A stretch of DNA of 64,000 bases from Poriferisodalis sp965208895 (GCF_965208895.1 NZ_OZ242363.1:1736001-1800000), one strand, 5' to 3'. Counted from the first letter of the stretch, positions 25,171 to 34,703 are shown. A program made the numbers and translations. Notes: generated by a model from the sequence alone, not told the origin.

Positions 25171-25461
25171 ATGTTGCGACGGGTTGTGCATCCAGGGGAA
25201 GTGCTGGCGGGCGAACTGGAGGAACTGGAGATCACGCCGACGGAGTTCGCGCGACAGATCGACGTGCCGCCGAATCGGGTGTCCCAGATCATCGCCGGCA
25301 AACGGAAGATCACCGGCGACACTGCGCTTCGGTTCGGACGCTGGTTCGGCGTGGAGCCCCAGTTCTGGATGAATCTGCAAACACAATTCGAACTCGCAGT
25401 AGCCGAGGAGCAGATCGGCGAGGTGCTGGCAGCCAGGAAGACTGATCGCCAATTCGTCTGA
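25171..25461 (+). CDS. higA: HigA/VapI-type antitoxin, system 2
   Basis: A 96-residue addiction-module antidote. RRVVHPGEVLAGELEELEIT is the standard HigA opening, and the XRE helix-turn-helix reads TEFARQIDVPPNRVSQIIAG. GKRKITGDTALRFGRWFG and PQFWMNLQTQFEL complete the family pattern. It has a strong AAGGAGG 5 nt upstream of the ATG, in line with the antitoxin being made in excess. Confidence 0.94.
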   Translation: MLRRVVHPGEVLAGELEELEITPTEFARQIDVPPNRVSQIIAGKRKITGDTALRFGRWFGVEPQFWMNLQTQFELAVAEEQIGEVLAARKTDRQFV

Positions 25462-25607
25462 TCGGCAAAACGGCACTGATTCTGCTGGTTTTCCCGACGA
25501 CTCGCCGTTGTCGCCGGGCTCACTGAGGCCGAGACGTGACGACGCCAGTCTGCGCGACTGGCCCCGGAGGCACCGATCTCGCGTGATCGCGGCGCAATAC
25601 TGACTGC

Positions 25608-26621
25608 ATGACGGAGAGCACGAGATCAGGTTCCAGCGCTGCCGACGGCTCAGGCGGTCTGCCGGTCGTGTGGTTCGACCGGCCTGCCGGGCGGCTGCAG
25701 CGCGAGCTGCTCGAAGGTCGAGCGCAGATCCTCGACGTGCGCGGTGAGGATCCGCTGGAGGGCATCGATCGAGCCGAGGGCGCGATCGTCGGCGCTGCGA
25801 TCCGCTATGACCGCACCGTCTACGAGCAGGCCCCAAACCTCCGCGTGATCGCACGGGCGGGGATCGGATTCGACAATCTGGATCTCGACGACGCCACTGC
25901 CTACGGCATCGCCGCGTGCAACACGCCCGACGGCCCGACGATCTCCACCGCCGAGCACGCAGTCGCGCTGATCTTCGCCATCACCAAGGGATTGAAGGAA
26001 TCGGCCCGCCGTCTCGAAGCCGGCGAAGGCGACTACTGGGCACGCCACGGGCATTTGGAATTGGACGGCTCGACGCTCGCATTGGTGGGGCTCGGACGCA
26101 TCGGCAGCTACGTGGCCCGGGTGATGTCGGCGGTCGGCATGGACCTCGTGGCCTATGACCCGTACGCCGACGACGAGCGCTTTGCCGAACTGGGTGCACG
26201 GCGAGCGGCGACGCCCAGCGACGCGGTGGCCGGCGCGCATGTCGTGTCGGTGCACGCGCCGCTCAGCGACGCCACGCACCATCTCGTGAACGCCGAACTG
26301 CTCACCGCGATGCGCGACGGCGTTTATCTGGTCAACACCTCGCGCGGCGGCCTCGTCGATCAGGACGCACTGGTGGCGGCGCTCGACGCAGACAAAGTAC
26401 GCGGCGCCGCACTGGACGTGACCGAACCCGAGCCGCTGCCAGCAGATCATCCGCTGCTGGGCCGCCCCGACGTCGTCGTCACTCCCCACGTGGCCTCAGC
26501 CACAGTCGCCGGCCGCACCCGCATCTTCACCCACGCCGTGGCCGAGGTCATGACTGCGCTCAACGGCAGTCAGCCGCCCAACATGCTCAACCCCGAAGCC
26601 TGGCCAGGCCGCAGCGCCTGA
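25608..26621 (+). CDS. D-2-hydroxyacid dehydrogenase (SerA/hydroxypyruvate reductase type)
   Basis: NAD-dependent oxidoreductase of 337 residues. ARAGIGFDNLDLDDATAYGI is the substrate-domain signature; the dinucleotide fold has LVGLGRIGSYVARVM; the catalytic Arg lies in LVNTSRGGLVDQDAL, Glu in LDVTEPEPLP and His in VVTPHVASAT. It lacks the ACT regulatory domain of full-length SerA, so it may be a hydroxypyruvate, glyoxylate or phosphoglycerate dehydrogenase. Confidence 0.9.
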   Translation: MTESTRSGSSAADGSGGLPVVWFDRPAGRLQRELLEGRAQILDVRGEDPLEGIDRAEGAIVGAAIRYDRTVYEQAPNLRVIARAGIGFDNLDLDDATAYGIAACNTPDGPTISTAEHAVALIFAITKGLKESARRLEAGEGDYWARHGHLELDGSTLALVGLGRIGSYVARVMSAVGMDLVAYDPYADDERFAELGARRAATPSDAVAGAHVVSVHAPLSDATHHLVNAELLTAMRDGVYLVNTSRGGLVDQDALVAALDADKVRGAALDVTEPEPLPADHPLLGRPDVVVTPHVASATVAGRTRIFTHAVAEVMTALNGSQPPNMLNPEAWPGRSA

Positions 26622-26682
26622 CATCGGTTTGCATTGCTCGAGAACGCCGATGTCTCGACCCCGCACATAGCCTCCGGTAGCG

Positions 26683-28821
26683 ATGGCAGGCGAGGCATCG
26701 GCGGCGGGACGGTTGGCGCCGTTCCTGCCCCGCGAGCCCGACGCCGACTCGCTGCTCGACGGGTTCCTGGCCTACACCGCCGAGATCGGTCTTGAGCTGT
26801 ATGAGGCCCAGGAAGACGCCGTCCTCGAAATCTTCGGGGGCAGCCATGTCATCATCACCACGCCCACTGGCTCGGGGAAGTCGCTCGTCGGCCTCGCTGC
26901 GCATTTCGAGGCGGTGGCCCGTGGCCAGCGCAGCTACTACACGGCACCGGTCAAGGCGCTCGTATCGGAGAAGTTCTTTGCGCTCTGCGAAGAGCTGGGC
27001 GCGGCCAACGTCGGCATGGTCACCGGCGACGGTGCCGTCAACCCCGAAGCTCCGATCGTCTGCTGCACGCAGGAGATCCTGGCAAACCTGGCGCTGCGCA
27101 ACGGTGCCGACGCCCCAGTCGACAGCGTCGTCGTCGACGAGTTCCACTTCTATGCCGACCGTGACCGGGGCTGGGCCTGGCAGGTGCCGCTGCTGGAGCT
27201 GACTCGCACCCAGATAGTCCTGATGAGTGCAACCCTCGGACCCACTCAGCGCTTCGCCGAGGACCTGCGCCGCCGCTCCGGCCGTGAGGTCGCAACGGTG
27301 AGCGGCGCCGAACGACCCGTGCCGCTCACCTTCACCTACCGCGAGACCACCCTGCACCAGTCGCTCGAAGAACTCTTGGAGCTGCGGCGGGTGCCCGCCT
27401 ACATCGTCCACTTCACCCAGAAGGCCGCAACCGAGCGTGCGCAGGCGTTCACCAGCCTGAACGTCCTCTCCAAAGAGGAGAAGGCGCAAGTAGCAGCCGA
27501 AGTCGTCGACTTCCGGTTCGACTCGCCGTTTGGCCGTGACATCCAACGGTTCGTGAAGGCCGGCATCGGCGTGCACCACGCCGGGATGCTGCCCAAGTAC
27601 CGGATGCTCGTCGAACGGCTGGCAGGAGCAGGCCTGCTCAAGCTGATCTGCGGCACCGACACGCTCGGCGTCGGAGTGAACGTACCCATCCGCACGGTGG
27701 TGTTCACCCAGCTCTGCAAGTACGACGGCCGCGACACTCGAGTGCTGTCGGTACGCGACTTCCAGCAGATCGCCGGCCGGGCGGGACGCCGCGGCTTCGA
27801 CAGCGACGGCTTCGTGTGGTGCCAGGCCCCCGAGCACGAAATCGAATATGCGATGGCGTTGGAGAAGGCCCGGGAGAAGTTCGGCGACGACGCCGCGAAG
27901 CTGCGCAAGGTGCGCCGGCCCTCGCCGCCCAAGCGCGGCTACGCGCCCTGGAACGCCGACACCTTCGAGCGGCTCGCGGCCGGCCAGCCAGAACCGCTTC
28001 GCTCTCAGTTCGACGTTTCGCACTCAATGCTGATGAACGTGCTTGACCGCCCCGGCGACGGCTGCTCCGCCCTGCGCAGACTGCTGACGGACAATCACGA
28101 GACCCGTGCGGCCAACCGCACCCACATCCGGCGGGCCATATCCATCTACCGCTCGCTGGCCGAGACCCAGGTCGTGGAACGACTCGACGAGCCCGATGAG
28201 CTCGACCGGCTCGTGCGGGTCAACGTCGACCTGCAACTCGAGTTCGATCTGACCCGGCCGCTGTCGCCGTTCGCGCTCGACGCCATCGAGTTTCTCGACG
28301 CTGAGGAGCCCACGTACCCACTCGACGTGCTGAGCGTGCTGGAAGCCACGCTGGAGAATCCCACCGTGGTGCTGGAGCGCCAGCGGGACCTGCTGCGCAC
28401 CGACCTGCTGGCCGAGATGAAGGCCGAGGGTGTCGAATACGACGAGCGCATGGAGCGCCTCGAAGAAGTCGAATGGCCCAAGCCGCTGCGCGACTGGCTG
28501 TATGACAGCTTCAACGCCTGGTCGACGCACCACCCCTGGCTGCGCAACGAGAATGTCCGCCCAAAATCGGTGGCGCGTGACCTGCATGAGCGGGCGATGA
28601 CGTTCCGCGAGTACGTCAACCACTACGGCATCAAGGGCTCCGAGGGTGTGCTGCTGCGCTACCTCAGCGATGCCTACAAAGCACTCGCTCGCAACGTGCC
28701 CGAGCACCGGCGCACCGACGACATCGTGGAACTGACCCGCTGGCTCGGCGAGCTCGTGCGCGACACAGACAGCAGCCTCATCGACGAATGGGAACGGCTC
28801 GAGCAGTTAGCAGCGAGTTAG
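26683..28821 (+). CDS. DEAD/DEAH RNA helicase with DUF3516
   Basis: Ski2/HelY-like helicase of 712 residues, typical of actinobacteria. Motif I TPTGSGKSLVG (about residue 60), motif II DEFH (VVVDEFHFY), motif III LMSATLGPTQ, and motif VI QIAGRAGRRGFDSDG. The C-terminal half (about residue 400 onward) fits DUF3516, with RRAISIYRSLAETQVVERLD and FREYVNHYGIKGSEGVLLRY. It probably remodels structured RNA in decay or ribosome work. The gene converges on guaB with hairpins between. Confidence 0.92.
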   Translation: MAGEASAAGRLAPFLPREPDADSLLDGFLAYTAEIGLELYEAQEDAVLEIFGGSHVIITTPTGSGKSLVGLAAHFEAVARGQRSYYTAPVKALVSEKFFALCEELGAANVGMVTGDGAVNPEAPIVCCTQEILANLALRNGADAPVDSVVVDEFHFYADRDRGWAWQVPLLELTRTQIVLMSATLGPTQRFAEDLRRRSGREVATVSGAERPVPLTFTYRETTLHQSLEELLELRRVPAYIVHFTQKAATERAQAFTSLNVLSKEEKAQVAAEVVDFRFDSPFGRDIQRFVKAGIGVHHAGMLPKYRMLVERLAGAGLLKLICGTDTLGVGVNVPIRTVVFTQLCKYDGRDTRVLSVRDFQQIAGRAGRRGFDSDGFVWCQAPEHEIEYAMALEKAREKFGDDAAKLRKVRRPSPPKRGYAPWNADTFERLAAGQPEPLRSQFDVSHSMLMNVLDRPGDGCSALRRLLTDNHETRAANRTHIRRAISIYRSLAETQVVERLDEPDELDRLVRVNVDLQLEFDLTRPLSPFALDAIEFLDAEEPTYPLDVLSVLEATLENPTVVLERQRDLLRTDLLAEMKAEGVEYDERMERLEEVEWPKPLRDWLYDSFNAWSTHHPWLRNENVRPKSVARDLHERAMTFREYVNHYGIKGSEGVLLRYLSDAYKALARNVPEHRRTDDIVELTRWLGELVRDTDSSLIDEWERLEQLAAS

Positions 28822-28824
28822 GTC

Positions 28825-28898
28825 GGCGCCCGATAGTTGGGCGCCCGATAGTTAGGCGCCACTGTGCTCATCAGGTCGGCGCCCGATAATTGGGCGCC
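28825..28898. terminator. Repeated GGCGCC hairpins between helicase and guaB
   Basis: The segment GGCGCCCGATAGTTGGGCGCC (28825-28845), an overlapping copy to 28860 and a third at 28878-28898 each form a 6-7 bp GC stem with a 7-9 nt loop. The third copy is within the 3' end of guaB (coding for APNYRAPT), and the other two look like duplications of it. They may serve as a bidirectional terminator for the convergent genes. Confidence 0.55.
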
Positions 28899-30382
28899 TC
28901 CTTGGTGATCATGATGTCGTGGGGGTGGCTCTCGCGCAGGGCCGCCGCGGTTACACGTACGAATCTGGTGCGCAGCCGCATGTCGTCAATGCTCGAAGCG
29001 CCGCAGTAGCCCATCGCCTGGCGCAGCCCGCCGACCAGCTGATGCAGCACTCCGGCCAGCGGGCCCTTGTAGGCCACGCGTCCCTCAATCCCTTCGGGCA
29101 CCAACTCTTCGACCTCGCGCCCGTCTTGGAAGTAGCGGTCCTTGGAGTAGCTGCGGCCCTTCATGGCACCCACTGAGCCCATGCCCCGGTATTCCTTGAA
29201 GCGCTCGCCCTGATACAGCACCACCTCGCCGGGCGACTCGTCGGTGCCCGCCAGCAGGCTGCCCACCATGGCGCTGTGCGCCCCGGCTGCGATCGCCTTG
29301 GCCAAATCGCCGGAGAACTGCATGCCGCCGTCTGCGATCACCGGCACGCCAGCCGCGGCAGCCTCGGCCGCGCAGTCGAACACCGCCGAGATCTGCGGCA
29401 CCCCGACGCCGGCCACCACGCGGGTCGTGCAGATCGAGCCGGGGCCGATCCCGACCTTGATCGCATCGGCGCCAGCCTCGATGAGTACACGAGCCGCATC
29501 CGCGGTGGCCACGTTGCCTGCCACCACCTCGGCGGAATGATTGGCCTTGATCTTTGCGACGGTCTCGATGACGTCGCGGCTGTGACCGTGTGCGGTGTCG
29601 ACGACGAGGGCATCTACGTCGCGCTCCACCAGTGCGGCGGCACGCTCGATGGTGTCGGGTCCGGTGCCGACGGCAGCGGCGACCAGCAACCGACCCTGGG
29701 TGTCCTTGGAGGCGTTCGGGAACTGGATGCGCTTCTGGATGTCTTTCACCGTGATGAGGCCCACCAGCCGGAATTCGTCATCGGTGATCGGCAGCTTCTC
29801 GATGCGGTGTCGCGCCAAGATGACCTGCGCCTCGTCGAGCGTGATCGGCGCCTGCGCGGTGACCAGCCTCTCCGAGGTCATCACCTCGTGGATGGGCCGG
29901 CTCCAGTCGGTCTCGAAGCGCAGGTCGCGGTTGGTGAGGATCCCGACTAGCCGACCTGCGGGATCGGTGATGGGCACACCGCTGATCTTGAAGCGAGCCA
30001 TGAGATCTTCAGCTTCTGAGGCCAGGTTGTCGGGGCCCAGCGTGAAGGGCTCGTTGATCATCCCCGACTCGGAGCGCTTCACCCTGTCGACCTCAGCGGC
30101 CTGATCGGCAACCGACAGGTTGCGGTGGATCACGCCGATGCCGCCGTGGCGAGCCATCGCGATGGCGAGCCGCGCTTCGGTGACCGTGTCCATGGCTGCA
30201 CTCACCAAGGGAACGGCGAGGGTGATGCCCCGCGTGAACCGCGTCGAGGTGTTGACCGCATCGGGCAGCACGTCGGACGCGTCGGGCACCAGCAGCACGT
30301 CGTCGAAAGTCAACCCGTCCGTCGTGAACTTGCTGTCCGGAGAGGGAAATCGGCCCTTTGCGGGGGGCGGTGACTGGGCCAT
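28871..30382 (-). CDS. guaB: Inosine-5'-monophosphate dehydrogenase
   Basis: Oxidises IMP to XMP with NAD+, the first committed step to GMP. The 503-residue protein has DGLTFDDVLLVPD at the start, two CBS domains inserted at about residues 110-235 (ISGVPITDPAGRLVGILTNR, HRIEKLPITDDEFRLVG), the catalytic loop GIGPGSICTTR with the nucleophilic Cys, the flap region around SVGAMKGRSYSKDRYFQ, and GLRQAMGYCGASSI at the C-terminus. Start 30382 is the family start; the frame upstream is repeat sequence. Confidence 0.96.
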   Translation of the reverse strand: MAQSPPPAKGRFPSPDSKFTTDGLTFDDVLLVPDASDVLPDAVNTSTRFTRGITLAVPLVSAAMDTVTEARLAIAMARHGGIGVIHRNLSVADQAAEVDRVKRSESGMINEPFTLGPDNLASEAEDLMARFKISGVPITDPAGRLVGILTNRDLRFETDWSRPIHEVMTSERLVTAQAPITLDEAQVILARHRIEKLPITDDEFRLVGLITVKDIQKRIQFPNASKDTQGRLLVAAAVGTGPDTIERAAALVERDVDALVVDTAHGHSRDVIETVAKIKANHSAEVVAGNVATADAARVLIEAGADAIKVGIGPGSICTTRVVAGVGVPQISAVFDCAAEAAAAGVPVIADGGMQFSGDLAKAIAAGAHSAMVGSLLAGTDESPGEVVLYQGERFKEYRGMGSVGAMKGRSYSKDRYFQDGREVEELVPEGIEGRVAYKGPLAGVLHQLVGGLRQAMGYCGASSIDDMRLRTRFVRVTAAALRESHPHDIMITKEAPNYRAPT

Positions 30383-30408
30383 GGCGCACCCTACCGCGCG
30401 CCCCCAAA

Positions 30409-30478
30409 GAGGCTGAGTCGATAGGCAGAGCTGTGGCCCGAGCGGCCCGTGAGCGACAGCGAGCAAGAGCGGGAAACA
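30409..30478 (+). repeat. Dispersed ~70-bp repeat, copy 7
   Basis: Variant GAGGCTGAGTCGATAGGCAGAG type in the divergent guaB-gpgS spacer, reading toward gpgS. It shares GAGTCGATAGGC with the fragment at 23032, so at least two subtypes exist. Confidence 0.85.
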
Positions 30479-30596
30479 GCTGGTGCGCCAACGCGAATGC
30501 TCGCCGATCGGCGCGCCCCCAAGAGTGCCAGCGAACCCGATCGCAGTAGGTTCACGCACAGCCAGCACACAGGGCGAGCAGGCGGAGCGGGTCGAC

Positions 30597-31817
30597 GTGG
30601 CCGATTTCCAGCAGCACGAATCGATCGCGACGCTTCATCGCCTTGCCGACCGATCCGTCGAGAGCCTCGAAGGCGAGCTGTACGACTACTCACGCCGCCG
30701 GCCGATTGCGCTGATCATCCCGGCGCTGTACAGCGAGCTGGCGGGCCCCGCGCTCGGCAACATCGTCGACGAGATCGCCAAGGTCGCCTACATCGACGAG
30801 ATCATCGTGGGCATCGACCGCGCCGACGAATCCCAGTTCGCTGATGCCAGGCAGTTCTTCTCCCGCTTGCCCCAGCGCACCCGCCTGCTGTGGAACGACG
30901 GCCCGCGCCTGCGCAAGGTCGACGAGGTGCTTGCTGAGCGGGTGCTGGCACCCACCGAGCCGGGCAAGGGACGCAACGTCTGGTACTGCCTCGGCTACTT
31001 CCTGGCCTCAGGACGCTGTGAGAACGTGGCCCTGCACGACGCCGACATCGTGACCTACGACCGGGGCCTGCTCGCCCGGTTGCTCTACCCGATCCTGCAC
31101 CCCACCTTCGGCTACTCGTTCTCGAAGGGCTACTACTTCCGGGCCGGCGAGGGTCCATCGGGGCGACTGAACGGGCGGGTCGTGCGCCTGCTGGTGACGC
31201 CGCTGCTGCGGGCCCTGCGGGCCACCATCGGCGAGCACGAGTACCTGCGCTACTTGGGCTCGTTTCGCTACCCGCTGGCAGGCGAGTTCGCGATGAAGCT
31301 CGACATGACGCGCAGCATCCGCATCCCCAGCGACTGGGGGCTCGAGATCGGCGTGCTGTCGGAGGTCTACCGCATCTACCAGGGGCGGCGGATCTGCCAA
31401 GTGGACCTGTGCGGGCGCTACGACCACAAGCACCAAGACCTATCGCTCGGTGACCCCGACGGGGGCCTGCACAAGATGGCCCGCGACATCGCCAAGGCGA
31501 TCTACCGCAAGCTGGCCATCGACGGCACCGTGCTGGGCTCGGAGACGTTCCGCACCGTGAAGGCCGTCTACTACCGCAACGCACTCGACCTCGTCAGCCA
31601 CTACCGCAACGACGCCGTATTCAACGGGTTCGGCTTCGACCTGCACGCAGAGGAGACCGCTGTAGAGCTGTTCGCCTCGGCGATCATGGAAGCTGGCGAC
31701 GAGTTCCTCAACGACCCCATGGGCACGCCGTTCATCCCGAACTGGTCCCGAGTGCAAAGCGCGGTGCCCGATGTGCTCGACCAGCTCCACGACGCAGTTG
31801 AGCTCGACAACGCCTAG
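30597..31817 (+). CDS. gpgS: Glucosyl-3-phosphoglycerate synthase (GT81-like)
   Basis: Predicted to transfer glucose from NDP-glucose to 3-phosphoglycerate, the first step to the compatible solute glucosylglycerate. The 406-residue GT-A protein shows IALIIPALYSELAGPALGNI (donor-site start), EIIVGIDRADE, GKGRNVWYCLGYFLAS, the metal-binding D-A-D in VALHDADIVTYDR, and a C-terminal region with RYDHKHQDLS. GTG 30597 with GCGGAGCGG upstream is chosen; upstream codons are not conserved-looking. The last 28 codons are duplicated at 34.7 and 36.1 kb. A GH13_18 phosphorylase at 36806-38641 could recycle the product. Confidence 0.87.
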   Translation: MADFQQHESIATLHRLADRSVESLEGELYDYSRRRPIALIIPALYSELAGPALGNIVDEIAKVAYIDEIIVGIDRADESQFADARQFFSRLPQRTRLLWNDGPRLRKVDEVLAERVLAPTEPGKGRNVWYCLGYFLASGRCENVALHDADIVTYDRGLLARLLYPILHPTFGYSFSKGYYFRAGEGPSGRLNGRVVRLLVTPLLRALRATIGEHEYLRYLGSFRYPLAGEFAMKLDMTRSIRIPSDWGLEIGVLSEVYRIYQGRRICQVDLCGRYDHKHQDLSLGDPDGGLHKMARDIAKAIYRKLAIDGTVLGSETFRTVKAVYYRNALDLVSHYRNDAVFNGFGFDLHAEETAVELFASAIMEAGDEFLNDPMGTPFIPNWSRVQSAVPDVLDQLHDAVELDNA

Positions 31818-31828
31818 CGCGACGCAGT
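31735..31828 (+). other. Putative attachment site copy A (gpgS 3' end)
   Basis: The gpgS 3' end and 11 bp after it match 36115-36208 at 77 of the 90 positions compared, and 34704-34771 over its coding part. It is the left boundary of the island. The following 367 bp (31829-32195) hold no gene I can support. Confidence 0.7.
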
Positions 31829-32195
31829 CGAGACCTGACACAAGATTCGCGAGCTCGGATTCCACCCGCCAGTGGTGTGTCGCGGTCTTGTTCGGGCAGG
31901 TAGCGAACTGCTGACCTGCGGAAACAGGTTCTTGTCAGCCCTGAGCATTTTGCCAACGCACCAGTAGCACGCGCACCGGCTGAGAGAGCTACGTCGGCGC
32001 GACGCAATCGCGCCAACTGAGCGCATTCGGCGAACAGCACCTGCGACGCATGTGCCATCGGCCGCTAATGGCATCTACCGGCAGCTATCCGAGTGAGACC
32101 GCCGACGGCACAGACAGTGCTTGGCGCGTCCTTCCGCGGCTGAGCCACGGCGATGCCAGCAACGGCAACCCGTCACCCGCAAGGAGGGGACCACC

Positions 32196-32597
32196 ATGAA
32201 ACGTAAGCTGACAGCGCTTGTGTGCTGTCTGGCGATGACACTCGGCGCATTAGCCGTGACATCTTCGCCAGCCGCAGCACACCATGAATTGAGTTGCACC
32301 ACGCAGCCCGAGTACGTCCCGGTGCAAGTTGGCACCCGTACCGAGTCATACATTCGTACTGTTGTCGGGCCGCTTGGCTTTCCGCGATACATTGAAAGCA
32401 CGCGGCAAGTTCCTGTCTACGAGCTGCGAAAGCAGATGGTCAGTTCCTGTACCACGGTCCAACATCCTGACTCGCCGCCACCGCCAGCATCCCCGAATTG
32501 GGTGCAGCGAACCCTGAACTGGTTTGAGAGGCAATACTGCCGCACGTCCAATATCGAGGGAGCCCCTACCACCATTTCGCAGGATGTAGCTTGCTAG
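32196..32597 (+). CDS. Small secreted protein, hypothetical
   Basis: A 133-residue protein with a clear signal peptide: MKRKLTALVCCLAMTLGALA, with a probable cleavage after SSPAAAH. The mature part has four Cys (SCTTQ, SSCTTV, QYCRTS, terminal DVAC), perhaps two disulfides, and a PPPPA linker. AAGGAGGGG lies ideally before the ATG. I do not recognise the family. It is the first gene inside the island. Confidence 0.75.
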   Translation: MKRKLTALVCCLAMTLGALAVTSSPAAAHHELSCTTQPEYVPVQVGTRTESYIRTVVGPLGFPRYIESTRQVPVYELRKQMVSSCTTVQHPDSPPPPASPNWVQRTLNWFERQYCRTSNIEGAPTTISQDVAC

Positions 32598-32779
32598 ATG
32601 GCTTGTTGGTCGCTATGCAGTTCGGCGATTGCGCTTTCTGAAGCAAGCCCGCACACCGCGCCAGACTGCCCATAGAACAACGGCACCGGCCCCGATCGGA
32701 ACGAAACCAGCCGGCTTCTCGGAATCGGGCTCGGAAGCTGCTTCATTGCGGCGACATGGCGACTCGGACACTGCTAGCA

Positions 32780-32821
32780 GAATAGCCCGCCCGGCGCAGC
32801 GTGCCGCCGGGCGGGCTATTC
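32780..32821. terminator. Strong hairpin, probable terminator
   Basis: Perfect 17-bp stem: GAATAGCCCGCCCGGCG (32780-32796), an 8-nt loop CAGCGTGC and its exact complement (32805-32821). It follows the secreted-protein gene by 180 bp and would end transcription from either side. Confidence 0.8.
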
Positions 32822-32859
32822 GTGTTACCTGCAACAGACCGCGATACTGAACCTCACCG

Positions 32860-33190
32860 GAACATTCCAATAGATGTCAAGTGCGGTTTGTAGAGGTGGC
32901 GAGGTCGGCTCTGAGGTTGCGGTGGAATTTCTCGGGCAACGGAGCGCTTGAGGCAGCGGATGGCTTCTCCTCATTGGTCTTGTCTTTGGCGACGCGGCGA
33001 TCCAGGTAGCTGCGGGTTCGTTCGCAGTAGCTGAGCCGGACGGGGATGATCATGTACAGCACCCGGTTGCCCGCAAAGTTGAGCCGGTGACGTTCGGTGC
33101 GCCCGCAGGATGCGGGTATGGGCGCAACTGCGCACAGGTGGGCGAACCACGCCTCGGAACCGAGCCAGCCGATATTCCCTTCGGCGGCGT
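32860..33190 (-). pseudogene. IS110-family transposase C-terminal remnant, frameshifted
   Basis: Minus-strand translation gives SEAWFAHLCAVAPIPASCGR then TERHRLNFAGNRVLYMIIPV, RLSYCERTRSYLDRR and, after a one-base shift near 32965, EAIRCLKRSVAREI. These are the Tnp20-domain landmarks of IS110 (the C-A-P-I-P-A-S and R-C-L-K-R-x-V-A-R-E blocks). The N-terminal RuvC-like half is missing. A fossil insertion in the island. Confidence 0.78.
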
Positions 33191-33542
33191 ACCTGGTGCG
33201 GTTATGGGAGGCGGCCTACCTTGGCACGCTCGCCGGGTACGAAGTCTGGCAGTCCTTGCCAAGGATGTGTGGGGTAGTGCGCTCGCTGAGGCCGCCAAAC
33301 ACGAAGCCACGCTCGACGCGGGCGATGCTGGCGCGGTAGCTCTGGCGGAGCATCACGCATATCACGATCTCGCGCTCGAAGCCCGCGTCAAAGTCATCGT
33401 CGCCTCGGCCGAAGCAGCAAGCCTCTGCCAGCAGATCGCTGCCTGGCCCCAGCGGACGGACGAAACCCCGGCACCTGACTGGAACGTCGGGGCTTCGCCA
33501 CGCGCGCCCCGCAGGCGACGAATTTGTCGTGGGAACCCCGTT
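33191..33542. other. Stretch without a supported gene
   Basis: A plus-strand open frame covers this stretch (AEAAKHEATLDAGDAGAVAL, VIVASAEAASLCQQIAAW) but lacks a ribosome site and overlaps the IS110 remnant and the recombinase gene. It may be a gene fragment; I cannot name it. Confidence 0.4.
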
Positions 33543-34505
33543 TCAAGCAGTGGCGTAGCGCAGTCGCGAGACAGCACCGCGAGCCACGATCTCGTTTCGC
33601 GCGTACTGCGCTGGCATCAAGGGACTGGTCCAGCGTCCTGCCTGTTGCGTTTCGACTAATGACGCGCCGGCGCGCACGAGCGAAATCGCGCTGCCGATGC
33701 GAAGACTGTGTCCTGACGCGCCTTCGATACCGACCGCAGCAGCCGCTCCGCGAACGATCTCGCGAATACTGCGAGGCGACAACGACTCTTCCGAGACATG
33801 TTGCCCACGCAGGACTCGTCGGAACAGCGGGCCGCTGACAATAGTGATCCCTTGCGCATCAGCGGCCTGCAACCAGTCATCGATGCGGCGGATCGTCGGC
33901 GCGCCGAGATACAGGCTGGCCCCGTCACCATCCTGATCCGACTTGCTGCGGAGCACAGCGAGCGTTGCAGCACCGTCGTGCCGACGCTCAACATCGCCGA
34001 CTTGAAGCGACGCTGCCTCGCTGACACGCAACAGGGCGTCGCTCATCACGGCAACAATCGCAGCATTGCGTAACCCGGTCGCATCGCCTGCGGATGCTGC
34101 TTGGCTGGCTGCAGCGTCTGCGTGTTCCCAATCCACGGCTGCCACTTGACGCGCTGGTGGTGTGGAGCGCCGGTGCGCTCGCAGCACAAGGTCACACGAT
34201 GGTCCAACCGGATCAGATCGCCCTGCCAGGCGGGCGCCAAAGCGCACTGCGGCGGCGATCTGGCTCAGCTTGGCGCGCCCAGCGCCATCCGCCGCTAGCT
34301 CGGCCAACACTGCACTCAGGCCGTGGTCGTCCAACGGCCGCCCAGCAAGTCGCTCAGTGACTTGGCGCAGCGCCCGTCCATATGCCCGACGCGTCTCACG
34401 GCTCAATGCATGCTCCGCAGCCGCCACGCCGACGGCCGAAAGCGATCCGGTCTGCGGACCCTTTCCGATCACAAACGCACCAAGCGTCAACTCACTCGTC
34501 GACAT
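33543..34505 (-). CDS. Tyrosine recombinase/integrase
   Basis: Site-specific recombinase of 320 residues. The N-terminal half is a SAM-like core-binding domain with RETRRAYGRALRQVTERLAG. The catalytic domain shows the first Arg in SDALLRVSEAASLQVGDV, H-x-x-R in GHSLRIGSAISLV, a Trp/His-position W in AGRWTSPLMPAQYA, and the nucleophile Tyr in PAQYARNEIV. Full length and apparently intact. It lies 200 bp from the gpgS 3'-end copy at 34704 and so is the likely driver of integration there. Confidence 0.9.
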   Translation of the reverse strand: MSTSELTLGAFVIGKGPQTGSLSAVGVAAAEHALSRETRRAYGRALRQVTERLAGRPLDDHGLSAVLAELAADGAGRAKLSQIAAAVRFGARLAGRSDPVGPSCDLVLRAHRRSTPPARQVAAVDWEHADAAASQAASAGDATGLRNAAIVAVMSDALLRVSEAASLQVGDVERRHDGAATLAVLRSKSDQDGDGASLYLGAPTIRRIDDWLQAADAQGITIVSGPLFRRVLRGQHVSEESLSPRSIREIVRGAAAAVGIEGASGHSLRIGSAISLVRAGASLVETQQAGRWTSPLMPAQYARNEIVARGAVSRLRYATA

Positions 34506-34541
34506 GCCACTTACCTAGATTCTCAAGCGCCAATATAGCTT

Positions 34542-34561
34542 CTGGTAAATGCCATTACCAG
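34542..34561. promoter_or_regulatory. Palindrome upstream of the recombinase
   Basis: CTGGTAA-ATGCCA-TTACCAG, perfect 7-bp arms, 37 bp before the recombinase ATG in an AT-rich patch; another TTACCAG stands at 34606-34612. It could be an operator or an arm site for the recombinase. AAGTGCTT (34590-34597) and AAGCACTT in the following 45 bp form a wider inverted pair. Confidence 0.5.
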
Positions 34562-34703
34562 TAATATACCTCCATACACAAGCGTTCGCAAGTGCTTCCG
34601 CTCAGTTACCAGCGAACAGCGACCGCAAGCACTTTCGACGGTGCAGTCAGAATCGGTGTCGCCTACCGCGGTAGAGGCGGTCCTGCGGCTGTACCCCCAA
34701 ACT

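Noticed and set aside
26587..28023. 478-codon frame antisense to the helicase
   Set aside because: All seven helicase motif regions are on the other strand; composition is that of a shadow frame.
32613..32870. 85-codon minus-strand frame with a hydrophobic C-terminus resembling a surface anchor
   Set aside because: It runs through the 17-bp terminator hairpin and has no ribosome site.
33087..33659. 190-codon plus-strand frame in the island
   Set aside because: Its first third is antisense to a recognisable IS110 remnant and its last part overlaps the recombinase; no start site. Kept only as an unassigned stretch.
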